The notes under the pieces: generated by a model
Told to the model about the DNA's origin: nothing
Database searches by the model: none
What the model saw: only the letters and a program-made list of their open reading frames with translations
Program-made: the position numbers and the translations under genes
Origin: Ignisphaera cupida
GTDB taxonomy: Archaea; Thermoproteota; Thermoprotei_A; Sulfolobales; Ignisphaeraceae
Direction of reading: 5' to 3'
DNA: 64,000 bases
NCBI RefSeq assembly: GCF_030186535.1
Contig: NZ_JASNVW010000001.1
Location: forward strand, 62,001-126,000
Shown: positions 46,928 to 56,102 of the stretch, one piece after another
Layout of the letters: every line of letters begins with the position of its first letter
Numbering within the stretch: the first letter of the stretch is position 1

Positions 46928-47040
46928 TTCTGACCTCCTCCCCACACTAAGGAACAAGGGTTTCTATAGCGGCTCATAGGTTTTTCAGCATCTATTTGTT
47001 TTCACATTTGTCATACGGGAGGCAGTCGGGAGGGTCGAAG
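46928..47040 (-). pseudogene. tnpB: Relic of a TnpB element right end
   Basis: On the minus strand this segment resembles the last 90 bases of the intact TnpB element at 58.5-59.7 kb. It shares blocks such as CCCGACTGCC, ATGTGAAAAC, AATAGATGCTG, ACCTATGAGCC and the terminal GGGGAGGAGGTCAGAA. Translated, MTNVKTNRC parallels MTDVKTNRC of the intact protein, then meets stops. The relic has about 24 extra bases before the terminal block. The rest of the gene is absent. An inverted repeat TGGGTTGCC/GGCAACCCA lies just to the right (about 47062-47100). Confidence 0.75.
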
Positions 47041-47275
47041 CTTCCCCCATATGAATACTCTGGGTTGCCAAACCCTCATCAATTTCTTGGGGGCAACCCA
47101 TCACCGAATAGTGAATATTATCAGATTCATCATCGCGAAGAATATTATGCACAAAACTTATAAACCTTCATCCCCACCATAAATGGCAAAACTTTCAGTT
47201 GTAAAATCTAATGACTGTAAACTTTTCGATAGTGTTTATAAGATGCATTGTTTTAAGGTTTGTATGGGGTTTTGA
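47041..47275. other. Spacer with hairpin and promoter of the tungstate regulator
   Basis: Contains TGGGTTGCC and GGCAACCCA arms near 47062-47100, possibly a leftover of the TnpB element. A TATA-like TGTTTATAAG at about 47231-47240 fits the start of the regulator gene at 47276. Confidence 0.4.
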
Positions 47276-48292
47276 ATGGGTTTTGAGCAGGATGTTGTTT
47301 ATAGGTTTAGAGGAGTGGAGGTTATGAATAGAGATGTTGCAAAGCTTTTGGTTAATGTTCTTAGTTATGGCTCTATAAACAAGGCTTCTAAGGCTGTTGG
47401 TATTAATTATTCCAGGGCCTGGTCTATTGTTAGGAGGGTGGGGCTTGGTTTGGGTGGTATAGGATCTGTTTATAGGGGTGGTAGGTTTGGTGGCGGGGTT
47501 AAGTTGTCCAGTAGTGTAGTGGATTTATTGAAAAGGTACTTAGCGAGTTATCAAAGAATTAGTTTTGAGAAGCCTAGCTTTTCCCAAATGTTTTTGTACT
47601 ATAGAGGTAGCCATGATATTGCATTAGAGTATTTGCTTCGTATGCTTGAGGAAAGAGGGTTTCTTGTCTTTAGCGAATTTGTTGGCTCTTTTGCTGGGCT
47701 AGCCTCACTCTCGCTGGGGGAATCGGATTTTGCTGGTATTCACATAGTTGATGAGAATTTAAGACCTTCTAACATAAGATTTGTTAAGAAGCTTGGTCTA
47801 GAGAATAGAGTTGTTGTTGTGAGAGGCTATGACAGGTTGCAAGGATTTATGGCTAGAAGCTCTATAGGAAGTCTAGAAGATGTTGCAAAGTCTATAGCAA
47901 CAGGAGTCTACACAATTGCTTTAAGACCTGCTTCAACAGGTACTAGAATGATATTTAATGTGCTTTTAGATCAATGGATTGAGAAACTAGGTGGAAAAAA
48001 TGTGATGAGGTTTGTGGAAGGAGAAACACATGTTGATGTAGCTAATACTATAAAAAGTGGTGTTGCCGATATAGGTCTTGGAATAGCTTATGCAGCAAAA
48101 CTACATAACCTAAAATTTGCTCCTGTAACATGGGAAAGCTTCGACTTTGTATTCTTAGCAAAATCCATAGACCCTACTGTCATAAAGATATTCTCCTCTA
48201 TTCTAAAAGATAAAGACTTTCAAAGCTTTCTAGAATCGTGCGAAGGCTATAGAATTCCAAAAGATATAGGAGAAATATTGGCAATAACATAA
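47276..48292 (+). CDS. ModE-type regulator fused to an oxyanion-binding domain (tungstate/molybdate)
   Basis: A 338-residue protein. Residues 15-60 form a ModE/LysR-like winged helix (VLSYGSINKASKAVGINYSR...AWSIVRRVG). From about 110 on it resembles a periplasmic-binding-protein fold of the TupA type, with ASTGTRMIF and a ligand-loop like LGESDFAGIHI. Such regulators sense tungstate or molybdate directly. It lies just upstream of tupABC, with a palindromic operator between them, so it should control that operon and perhaps itself. The start is ATG 47276. Confidence 0.85.
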   Translation: MGFEQDVVYRFRGVEVMNRDVAKLLVNVLSYGSINKASKAVGINYSRAWSIVRRVGLGLGGIGSVYRGGRFGGGVKLSSSVVDLLKRYLASYQRISFEKPSFSQMFLYYRGSHDIALEYLLRMLEERGFLVFSEFVGSFAGLASLSLGESDFAGIHIVDENLRPSNIRFVKKLGLENRVVVVRGYDRLQGFMARSSIGSLEDVAKSIATGVYTIALRPASTGTRMIFNVLLDQWIEKLGGKNVMRFVEGETHVDVANTIKSGVADIGLGIAYAAKLHNLKFAPVTWESFDFVFLAKSIDPTVIKIFSSILKDKDFQSFLESCEGYRIPKDIGEILAIT

Positions 48293-48300
48293 CGAAAAAG

Positions 48301-48324
48301 CGTTATCAATACTCATAGATAACG
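48301..48324 (+). promoter_or_regulatory. ModE-box-like operator upstream of tupA
   Basis: CGTTAT, twelve bases, ATAACG; the palindrome extends to AGCGTTATC/GATAACGCT (48299-48326 approximately). It directly abuts a TATA element (CTTATAAAC, 48325-48333), whose predicted start is near 48355, six bases before the tupA reading frame. The arms and 12-base spacing match the bacterial ModE operator as I remember it from E. coli modA. Confidence 0.65.
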
Positions 48325-48360
48325 CTTATAAACCCCTCCACAAGAAAAATTTTTCTTAGC

Positions 48361-49287
48361 GTGATTTGCATGAAACAAGCTCTAATGTACAGCTTAGTAA
48401 TTGTTGCAGTGATTGTTGCTGGTGTCGCAGGATTTTTCGTGGGGTACTACTATGGAGGACATAGAGAAGCTGGGATGCAGACAAACTCTATAGTGGTCTC
48501 AACCACTACATCGCTTTACCAAATAGGTATACTCAACAGTTTCTTTAATGAGTTTAGAAACTTGACTAAGTTGAATATTCAATTCAATGTGTTGGCTAAA
48601 GGAAGTGGCGAGGCGTTAAGGCTTTTATCAGATGGCTCTGCATGCATAGGCTTTACCCATGCACCTTCTCTTGAGCTTCAATACATGAACCAAGGTAAGA
48701 TAGAAAGACTAGCGATTTTCGGATACAACGAATTCATAATTGTTGGACCACCTGATGATCCTGCAAATGTGAGTAAGGCTTCGGATGCCGTCGATGCTTT
48801 TAAGAGAATATATGAGGCTGGGGAAAAAGGCTTAGCAAAATTTGTTAGCAGAGGTGACATGTCTGGTACAAATGTTAGAGAGTTGCAGTTATGGAAACTA
48901 CTAAAACTTAATCCAGAGGGCAGGCCATGGTATCTGAAATCAGGTCAGGGCATGGCCCAAACACTTCTAATGGCTGATAATCTCAAAGCCTATACATTAA
49001 CAGATGTAGGCTCATATTTAAATCTAAAGAGTCAAGGCAAGCTAAGCAACCTGGCTGATTTGAAGAGGGACTTCAAATACTTAATAAATGTGTATGCAAT
49101 ATATCTATCAAAAGCACCTTCATGTGATAACCAGTTTACGTGGTATGTAGCATATAAGCTAAGGGACTATGTGATGAATCAAGGCCAGGATCTATTAAAT
49201 AATAAGTACAAGGGGCTTGTAAATCCTGCTAAAGGTAATGAAACTATGGTTGAAGAGGCCTGGCGCTCCCTAACAAAATTAGGCTAA
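48361..49287 (+). CDS. tupA: Tungstate ABC transporter, substrate-binding protein
   Basis: A 308-residue extracellular binding protein anchored by an N-terminal membrane helix (YSLVIVAVIVAGVAGFFVGY). The mature domain begins with the TupA-type signature VVSTTTSLYQIGILNSFF and includes VLAKGSGEALRLL, FVSRGDMSGTN and YTLTDVGSYL, residues that hold the oxyanion. GTG 48361 or ATG 48370 may start it. It is the first gene of tupABC; tungsten is needed for aldehyde ferredoxin oxidoreductases typical of hyperthermophiles. Confidence 0.92.
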   Translation: MICMKQALMYSLVIVAVIVAGVAGFFVGYYYGGHREAGMQTNSIVVSTTTSLYQIGILNSFFNEFRNLTKLNIQFNVLAKGSGEALRLLSDGSACIGFTHAPSLELQYMNQGKIERLAIFGYNEFIIVGPPDDPANVSKASDAVDAFKRIYEAGEKGLAKFVSRGDMSGTNVRELQLWKLLKLNPEGRPWYLKSGQGMAQTLLMADNLKAYTLTDVGSYLNLKSQGKLSNLADLKRDFKYLINVYAIYLSKAPSCDNQFTWYVAYKLRDYVMNQGQDLLNNKYKGLVNPAKGNETMVEEAWRSLTKLG

Positions 49288-49320
49288 AAAGAGTTTTTAA
49301 CTTCTTTTTAACTGGGTTGT

Positions 49321-49974
49321 TTGATTATGGTTGAGTCCTTGCTATCTGTAACAATGAGAAGTTTGTATGTATCCTCTGCATCTTCTCTAATAGCATTTGT
49401 CGTAGCAATTGCTTTGAGTTTCTACATTACTAGAATGGGGAAGAGAATTGTTGAAATGGTTACAGGTATTTTTGAAGCGCTTGTGGGAGTTCCAACAACG
49501 GCCATAGGACTTGTTGTTTATATGCTTCTATATCCTGGTGGCCCTCTTGGACCTCTTAGAATTCTTTACACGCCTTATGCAATAATATTTGGAGAGTTTT
49601 TTGTTGCGCTACCTGTGGCCTTCACATTTATGATTAGACATGTTCATAGTGCTAGAGAATATGTTAGAGAACTTGTATTGTCCTTAGGTGGCCTGGAAAA
49701 ACAGGTTACAGCATTTCTGTTGAGGGAGTTGACACCTGTTCTTCTATCCTCTTACCTCCTAGCTTTTTCCAGAGCTATTGGAGAACTTGGTGTTGCTCTT
49801 ATTGCTGGTGGTGGCATAGAGGGATACACGAATGTTTTGACTACAGCCATAGCTATACAAACATCTATTGGAAACTATGAGTATGCTATTTACCTTGGGC
49901 TAATACTAATACTAATCACAGTAGCTATTGTGCTTAGCTTGAAAATTCTTGGTGAGTATATTATATGGAGATAG
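49321..49974 (+). CDS. tupB: Tungstate ABC transporter, permease
   Basis: A 217-residue permease with about five membrane helices. The conserved EAA-type loop is seen in LSLGGLEKQVTAFLLRELTP and the later AFSRAIGELGVALIAGG. Start is TTG 49321 or ATG 49327. Its 3' end overlaps the ATPase gene by 10 bases, showing translational coupling. Confidence 0.92.
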   Translation: MIMVESLLSVTMRSLYVSSASSLIAFVVAIALSFYITRMGKRIVEMVTGIFEALVGVPTTAIGLVVYMLLYPGGPLGPLRILYTPYAIIFGEFFVALPVAFTFMIRHVHSAREYVRELVLSLGGLEKQVTAFLLRELTPVLLSSYLLAFSRAIGELGVALIAGGGIEGYTNVLTTAIAIQTSIGNYEYAIYLGLILILITVAIVLSLKILGEYIIWR

Positions 49975-50618
49975 AGCTTAGAAATGTTTGGCATAGCTAC
50001 GATGGTTTCACATATGCCTTAAAAGACATAAACCTAAATTTTAAGAAGCCAGGACTCTATATAGTTGTTGGACCCAATGGAGCTGGAAAAACAACTTTAC
50101 TAAAAATAGTTTCTCTAATTCTAAAGCCTTCTCAAGGCTTTGTTCTTGTAAATAACAAGGATTTTTGGAAATTGAAAGAAGATGAAAAAACAGTAATTAG
50201 AAGAGATATTGTGTTTGTTCACGACAAGCCAATTCTCTTAAGAGGCACTGTAAAGTATAATATAGAGATTGGGTTAACAATTAGAAATGCCTACAATACT
50301 GCTACACTTAACTACTATGTGAATAAATATGGACTTGAAGAAATTTTAAACAGATCTTCACATAAATTAAGTGCTGGCCAAGCAAAAATAGTGTCGATAG
50401 TAAGAGCCTTAGTACTAAACCCATATGTGCTTATTCTTGATGAGCCATTCACATTTCTTGATGAAACAAGGCAAAACCTGTTACTAGAGGAAATCAAAAA
50501 CAGGGTGAAGGAGAACAAAATAACAATTGTAGCAACACACTATATGTACAAAGAACTTATAGAAACATCAAATAACATCATAGAAATAATTTCAGGTAAA
50601 ATAAAGTATTCAACATGA
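49965..50618 (+). CDS. tupC: Tungstate ABC transporter, ATPase
   Basis: A 217-residue ATPase. Walker A is VVGPNGAGKTTLLKIV, Walker B VLILDEPFTFLD and the switch histidine is in VATHYMYKE. The signature motif reads LSAGQAKIVSIVRAL rather than the standard LSGGQ, a common tolerated variant in this subfamily. It completes the tungstate transporter. The 242-bp repeat copy 2 begins 21 bases after its stop. Confidence 0.92.
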   Translation: MEIELRNVWHSYDGFTYALKDINLNFKKPGLYIVVGPNGAGKTTLLKIVSLILKPSQGFVLVNNKDFWKLKEDEKTVIRRDIVFVHDKPILLRGTVKYNIEIGLTIRNAYNTATLNYYVNKYGLEEILNRSSHKLSAGQAKIVSIVRALVLNPYVLILDEPFTFLDETRQNLLLEEIKNRVKENKITIVATHYMYKELIETSNNIIEIISGKIKYST

Positions 50619-50639
50619 GGATGAAACATGGCTTAACCA

Positions 50640-50881
50640 GGGCACAAAAATTTATTAGTGTTACTGAGGGAATTTTGTAGATGGTTAGAAGCCTGTGGGG
50701 CGATGGGAGCGTTGCTCCAAGCCCGCAGGCTTCAACGTAGATGGGAGCCCCGTGCCGTTGGGCTCGACCGCCGCCGGTGAGCCCACAGTGATAGCACGTG
50801 ATCTGTGGGCGAGGTGGAAGTCCCTAGAGGCAACCCTAAATAACCCTAAAAAACACGGAACAACCCTCTAGGGACAAACGG
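50640..50881 (-). repeat. 242-bp structured dispersed repeat, copy 2
   Basis: Inverted copy of 11855-12096. Hairpins read on the plus strand: AAGCCTGTGGG with CCCGCAGGCTT enclosing GGAGC-GTT-GCTCC; GGGCTC/GAGCCC; GCCCACAG/CTGTGGGC; and GTCCCTAGAGG/CCTCTAGGGAC at 50820-50875. The last, 56-base unit has the same plus-strand orientation in both copies although the rest is inverted. A plus-strand reading frame (KPAGFNVDGSPVPLGST, then AAGEPTVIARDLWARWKSLE) runs to a TAG at about 50870, so the block may derive from the 3' end of a transposase gene. It sits between tupC and the cation exporter. Confidence 0.85.
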
Positions 50882-50973
50882 GATATTAACAACATTTTTT
50901 GTTTTGTTTCGATAGATTTTTAAGCAAATCTATACACACTATATAAGTTACTGTTTGGTGATGAGATAAAGAA

Positions 50974-51867
50974 ATGCATCCAATATATGTTTCATTCATA
51001 ATCAATTTTATTACATTGTTGTTAAAGATAATGGGCTTTATTGGCACGAACTCTGCTTCTCTACTAGCTGATATACTCAATGATGTTGGTGACTGCATAG
51101 GCTTGGGGCTAATAATTCTTGGCATGTTTATTTCAAGTAGAAGAAGCTCAATTGCTTATCCATTTGGAATGAGCAGAGCATTGTATGTGTTTGGCTTAAT
51201 ATCCATATCTATTATAGGTGGGTTCTTGTTTTCAACATCTATTGTGAATTCCATAAACTCATTTGCCAATCCCAAGCCCATTAATGCTGGCATTAAAACA
51301 GTGACCCTGGTTTTGCTAGCGCTTATTGTTAATGGCTTTAACTTGCTGTTAGCATTATCTACAAGAGAAGAAGAAAATAGTCCTGCTAATGTAAGTGCTT
51401 TAGTTGATGGTTTTGCAGATTTTCTTGGTAGCGCAATTGCATTCACATCAATTGCAACTATGAGCCATGTTATTGACTCTATTGGTAGCATCATAATTTC
51501 TATAATAGTTCTTGTATCTTCCACAGCAGTTAGCTATAGATATTATTCAATACTTATTGGAAGAGCACCGCCAAAAGAAGAAATGCTAAAAATAATTAAT
51601 GCAGTTTTATCAGTTCCAGGAGTTCATGATGTAAACGAGTTAAAGGCTGTTATGATTACAGAGAATGAGTATTTGATTATGCTTGAGGTTGAGGTAGGAG
51701 AGGATAATGATGTTGAAGACCTTGAAATGCTTAGCAAACAAATTGAGGCACAAATTAAAAGTATTGTTCCAAATGCTAAGCACATAGCTATAGAATTTGT
51801 TTCGAGAAGAAAGGAGCCTCCAACATATAGAAAAATAATTGAGGAAATAAAAAGATTGGAGGACTAA
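50974..51867 (+). CDS. Cation diffusion facilitator metal exporter
   Basis: A 297-residue CDF family protein with six membrane helices in the first 200 residues and a cytoplasmic ferredoxin-like domain (VPGVHDVNELKAVMITENE) after that. The membrane metal site is formed by DILND in helix 2 and DGFAD in helix 5, so four aspartates rather than the Zn-type D-D-H-D. This favours Mn2+ or Fe2+ as substrate, which is inference from the site. TATA-like elements lie just after the 242-bp repeat. Confidence 0.9.
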   Translation: MHPIYVSFIINFITLLLKIMGFIGTNSASLLADILNDVGDCIGLGLIILGMFISSRRSSIAYPFGMSRALYVFGLISISIIGGFLFSTSIVNSINSFANPKPINAGIKTVTLVLLALIVNGFNLLLALSTREEENSPANVSALVDGFADFLGSAIAFTSIATMSHVIDSIGSIIISIIVLVSSTAVSYRYYSILIGRAPPKEEMLKIINAVLSVPGVHDVNELKAVMITENEYLIMLEVEVGEDNDVEDLEMLSKQIEAQIKSIVPNAKHIAIEFVSRRKEPPTYRKIIEEIKRLED

Positions 51868-51910
51868 TCAATCAACTGTTTTAAACATTTGCTGCGAAAC
51901 TTTCACTTGG

Positions 51911-52582
51911 CTATTCGCTTATGGGCTTCCCATTTCTAAGAACATATATCTTGTTTCCTAAGGAAAAACCCAAGTCTGTTGTTGTTATAAGCTGAGCACA
52001 TTCATGGCTTTTGGCATAGTCCTTGAGAACATCAATCACCATTGCCATAGCCTCGTCATCTAAACTCGAAAAAGGCTCGTCCATGACCAGAAGCTTAGGG
52101 CTCTTTACAAGAGCACGAGCAATTGCAACTCGCTGCTGTTCTCCTGCTGATAGCTGCGATGGAAAAAGCTCTTCCTTTCCCTTCAACCCCAGCATACTTA
52201 AAATCTCCTCAGCTTTCTTTCTCCTAACACTTTTCTCCATGTTTAAGAGTCTTAGAGGAAGCTCAACATTGTCTATAACCTTAAGCGTTGGTATCAATGT
52301 GTATTGCTGATCCACATAACCTATATGCTTTAACCTCAACATGGATTTCTGGTAATCACCAAGCTTATTAACTTCAACTTCCTGAAATATTACCTCACCC
52401 AAGTCTGGTGACATGATTAAGGCTACTATTTTGCATAGAGTTGACTTGCCCACTCCATTTCTACCCTTCACAGTTACTATATCACTTTCTGATAGTAGAA
52501 GGTTCAACCCTTTCAGCAACTCCAGAGAGCCATACTTCTTAACAATATTTCGAAGCTCGAGAATAGCCATGTTCAACACCAA
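51911..52582 (-). CDS. ABC exporter ATPase (LolD/MacB type)
   Basis: A 223-residue ATPase of the lipoprotein/peptide-exporter class: Walker A VKGRNGVGKSTLCKIVALIM, signature LSAGEQQRVAIARALVKSP, Walker B LLVMDEPFSSLDDE. The FtsX-like permeases at 54.1-56.1 kb, further upstream on the same strand, are the natural partners. It overlaps the end of the broken membrane gene by 10 bases, so the cluster was one operon. Confidence 0.88.
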   Translation of the reverse strand: MVLNMAILELRNIVKKYGSLELLKGLNLLLSESDIVTVKGRNGVGKSTLCKIVALIMSPDLGEVIFQEVEVNKLGDYQKSMLRLKHIGYVDQQYTLIPTLKVIDNVELPLRLLNMEKSVRRKKAEEILSMLGLKGKEELFPSQLSAGEQQRVAIARALVKSPKLLVMDEPFSSLDDEAMAMVIDVLKDYAKSHECAQLITTTDLGFSLGNKIYVLRNGKPISE

Positions 52583-54101
52583 TACATTGCATTGTTTGGT
52601 GATGAATAAACTCGTGAAAGAGTTGATTCAAGAAAGTGCAATGAAGCAGGCAAGCGATAAATGTTCAAAGCTATTGCAAAACCTCTTCTCACATTATCTA
52701 TGCTAACAACTAGCAGGCTATTTGGATTTAATGCTCTAAGTCCAAGACTTGCAAATCTAAGCAGAGAACTTATATCAACTTCAAGCTTCATAGACTCCAA
52801 ATAGCCAAGCTTATCGTCTCCAAGAACTTTTGTCGAAGGATTCAAGTATTTGATTAGGAATGCACTCAACTCTAAATCCTCTTGTCTATAGAGCCAGTAA
52901 AAACACACATTGTCAAGACCTAGAAGCAGTGTTGAGAGAATTAACATGGAGATAGTTGCTACAGCAACTGTTGTTGATATAGAGACTACTCTAGCTGCTT
53001 TGTTGTCAACTCTGTAGCTTGCTATGCTATGGTAAAACGCAAAGTAGTTGGCGATGCGATGAAGAATATTTGTTAGCATTGGCTTTGAAAATATTATAAA
53101 CCCCATGATAGCAACAATTGTGAGTAAAAGGCTTTGATTCACATAGCTTACCTTGTTTTGTTTCCTAGGTATGAGAATTGGTAGCAAAGCACCTACGGCA
53201 TACAGGTAGAGATTGCTTAGCTTAAGCTCTAAACCAGCAACAAGATGCAGTTGAGTAATAGCCACGAAAATTACCAGCCCAATTCCCACTATGAGAGATC
53301 CTAGTGCCAAACCCCAATCCCTCTTCGGCGGAGCTATAATTGGGGTAATGTATGCAACAAACAGATACATTGCTAACGTGGTTGCATCACTAAATCCAAT
53401 TGCAATTCTAAGTCCATACCCACCATAGATAATGTAGTATGCTACAGCTATAGGCACTCCTATGAGAAGATAAAGAGCAACGTTTTTTGCTATATCCTTG
53501 GGTGTGTCATATCCAAGAAGCTTGTCTAAAGATATTGCAATTAAAGTTCCTAAAGCTATTAGTAAGCTCATGGCTGTTGAGAGGTGGTGGCAAAGCACTT
53601 GTGAGAATGCTAGCAATGGTAGCAAAGCAATGTGTTTTTAAATATTTTTAGAATTTAATATAAGAAGATATGTGGCTAGCATTATTGGATATGAATAAAC
53701 CTCTTTGAGTGTAGATGATGTGAAGATAACAAATGATGGAAATGCTAGAAGCAAAGCCATGGATAGAACTGGTTTTCACATTTTCGGCATATGGCATAGA
53801 CTAGAAGAGCAATTGCTGTGTTTAGTACTAGAACCATGTAAAGACCGTAAAGCGTATACAAATCAAGTTTCAGAACCCTATTCAGCACAACAGCTGCCAG
53901 CATGGTTCCTGGCCACCTATTGTTGTAGCCATCGAATGCAGAATCAATCCAAATCTTCAGATCTGGGTTGTTCAAAAGCCTTTGACTAATTTCGATAAGA
54001 GGCCATACATCAGTTGAGAAAGGGGTTTCAGTAGCCAGATATATCAAAACATGCACAAGTACTACAACTACTAGTGTTGCAATCATGATTTTTCTACTCA
54101 T
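52573..54101 (-). pseudogene. Multi-pass membrane protein gene, frameshifted and interrupted (glycosyltransferase-like)
   Basis: Two pieces make one gene. The 5' piece (54101 to 53745) has a membrane helix and FSTDVWPLIEISQRLL...DGYNNRWPGTMLAAVV, reminiscent of ArnT/EpsG-like lipid-dependent glycosyltransferases. Near 53773-53776 an A-run (GAAAACC) has lost one base; adding one A restores the frame into ALLLAFPSFVIFTSSTLKEV. That frame has an in-frame TAA at 53638-53640 before continuing to 52573 as a hydrophobic protein with about ten membrane helices. With one base added the total is 510 codons. It is inactive unless recoded or mis-sequenced. Confidence 0.75.
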
Positions 54102-55185
54102 TTAGCTCACCACTTCTCACAATTCCCACAACTGTTATTGCATATGCTATTACAAATGTTGATGCATATACATGTGGGTCGACAACTAGTTGAATGCTGT
54201 GATTAATTATTACAATTCCAGGTTTTATCAAGTCAATGGCTATGTATGTAAGCAGCCAGCTTAGAACCATAGAAACTAGAATTGCAATGCAAAGAATTAT
54301 GGCAATTAAGATTTTTGGCACACCAATTACTCGAAGCACCACAATCTCATTTTTAATTAAATGTAGTATAGATTGGCCAATGAGATAAAGACCCAGAGCT
54401 ACTATTGCTGATAGCGCTATGCTAGCGGCAATTATAGTTGTTTGGTTTATTCCTAATCTAGAGAAGTAGGCTTCTGATACGCTGCTATAGAATTTTGTCT
54501 TCTTTTCCTGGCCCATATACTCAATAGCTATAAAAATTTTTTCAAGCAATGGCCTAGGAATGTTTATGTCTAGGCTTTTGTATAGAAGCTCTATGCTTTC
54601 CCTATTCCAAGCATGGATATAGGCAACTGAAACCTGGTTTGAGGTAGCACGTCTAAGTATGCGAGCTACAGCTATTGGCACAACCACTTCGTAGCTATAT
54701 GGCTTTTCATTTGTGTAGCCAACAACTTTTAGTGGAATAGAGATTGGCTGAAACATTGATGAAACAATTACAAAACTGTCTAATTCAATGCCCAGGGCCT
54801 TTGCAAGATCACTGCCAACAACACAGCAATAGAGACAGTTGCTCAAATTGCTAAAATCGCTTATGTATCGAGAAGAATTAGCTTCTATACCACGAATCAA
54901 AACAGTTTTTTCATTGACTAAAGCCAAGACCATAACCTCAGAATCTATGCTTAAACCACTAACGTTTTTCAGTCTATGCATTAGCGATTCAAAATCCATA
55001 AGCGCTGTGAATGGTGCTAAAGCCATATTGCTAACAACAATCTCATTCTCATTTCTGTAAACAACATAGCCATAGAATGTATATAGCGCATTGATAACGC
55101 CAAGTACTATGGCAACTGCACAGGCTATGGGCATTGAAAACGCAATGCCTACAAGAATTAGCTTAGCAGCAATCCCAATTCTCAT
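54094..55185 (-). CDS. FtsX-like permease of the ABC exporter
   Basis: A 363-residue permease with an N-terminal membrane helix (LILVGIAFSMPIACAVAIVLG), a large extracellular domain of about 200 residues and three C-terminal helices, the MacB/FtsX layout. The C-terminal region includes VLRVIGVPKILIAIILCIAIL, a typical coupling segment. It overlaps the preceding permease by four bases and the broken membrane gene by eight. With the second permease it makes the channel of an exporter driven by the ATPase at 51.9 kb. Substrate unknown. Confidence 0.8.
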   Translation of the reverse strand: MRIGIAAKLILVGIAFSMPIACAVAIVLGVINALYTFYGYVVYRNENEIVVSNMALAPFTALMDFESLMHRLKNVSGLSIDSEVMVLALVNEKTVLIRGIEANSSRYISDFSNLSNCLYCCVVGSDLAKALGIELDSFVIVSSMFQPISIPLKVVGYTNEKPYSYEVVVPIAVARILRRATSNQVSVAYIHAWNRESIELLYKSLDINIPRPLLEKIFIAIEYMGQEKKTKFYSSVSEAYFSRLGINQTTIIAASIALSAIVALGLYLIGQSILHLIKNEIVVLRVIGVPKILIAIILCIAILVSMVLSWLLTYIAIDLIKPGIVIINHSIQLVVDPHVYASTFVIAYAITVVGIVRSGELNE

Positions 55186-56102
55186 AAAACATTTTCACCA
55201 ATTCTCAAAGCAACAACTGTTGCTACAAGCAATGCTGCTACTGCATAAATTACATAAACAAGAGTGTTGCTAAGCACTAGTGGTCTGTACGGCACTTCAA
55301 CAGCTATTGAGCTTGCTATTGTCAATGCCAAGTGACTTGCTATTACACCAACAGCCACCCCTATTGCTGCTGATAATAGTGCAACAACTTCCTCAGAGAT
55401 TATTAGGGACAATGAGATTATGGTTTTGGGAACACCAGCAATTCTAAGAGCCTTAACCACTGCAGAAACTCTATGAAGAACGTTATTTGCAGCGGGAATG
55501 AATACTGGCAGATATGCAATTAGAACATAGTTTTTTATGAGAAGTAGTGCTGAGGTTGTGTCCTGGGTAAGAAGCTGTGACATTTTTAGCAAAGTGTTTT
55601 GGGAAAGGCTTAGCTGAGTAAATGAACAGGTATTTGCAAGCTTCATAGGGTTTGTAATGTTTATGGGAAGTGCAATGAATGGACTTAGCCAACTCTGTTT
55701 GCAAACACCTTCAACATTTATTGTTTCGCTTTCCAATTCCACAACGACTTTACCTACACCAAGTGATCTATACACATCCAGGCCTATACACGGCTTATCA
55801 ATATTTGCTAATACTGTTGCCACATAACTCAGCTTTTTGTTGTTCACAACAATATTGAAGTAGCATAGGTAAATGTTTTCATGTTTTGTTATTGGCATGG
55901 TCATAGATTCATGTACTTGAGCAAATGTATTGGATAAGTCGGCTACATATAACTGGCTAGAATAGCAAATAGTGTCAATGGCTACTGCTATAGCTATTGG
56001 CACTGCAACAACTAGCAACAGCCATGCAATTGAATTTGTACGAACAATAGCTAGTGTTATTGTTTTTGATGTTTCAAGGATTTGCACAAAAGCTTTGGAC
56101 AC
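55182..56102 (-). CDS. FtsX-like permease of the ABC exporter
   Basis: A 306-residue permease: one N-terminal membrane helix (WLLLVVAVPIAIAVAIDTIC), an extracellular domain with four or more cysteines that may form disulfides, and three C-terminal helices with VVKALRIAGVPKTIISLSLI. Its layout matches the following permease, so they are diverged duplicates forming a heterodimer. Its start touches the end of the glycosyltransferase gene. Confidence 0.8.
   Translation of the reverse strand: MSKAFVQILETSKTITLAIVRTNSIAWLLLVVAVPIAIAVAIDTICYSSQLYVADLSNTFAQVHESMTMPITKHENIYLCYFNIVVNNKKLSYVATVLANIDKPCIGLDVYRSLGVGKVVVELESETINVEGVCKQSWLSPFIALPINITNPMKLANTCSFTQLSLSQNTLLKMSQLLTQDTTSALLLIKNYVLIAYLPVFIPAANNVLHRVSAVVKALRIAGVPKTIISLSLIISEEVVALLSAAIGVAVGVIASHLALTIASSIAVEVPYRPLVLSNTLVYVIYAVAALLVATVVALRIGENVL

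Noticed and set aside
51156-51524. 122-codon minus-strand frame opposite the CDF exporter
   Set aside because: Antisense shadow; low-complexity composition.
53705-53989. 94-codon plus-strand frame in the export cluster
   Set aside because: It overlaps the reconstructed membrane-protein gene on the other strand and has no family signature.
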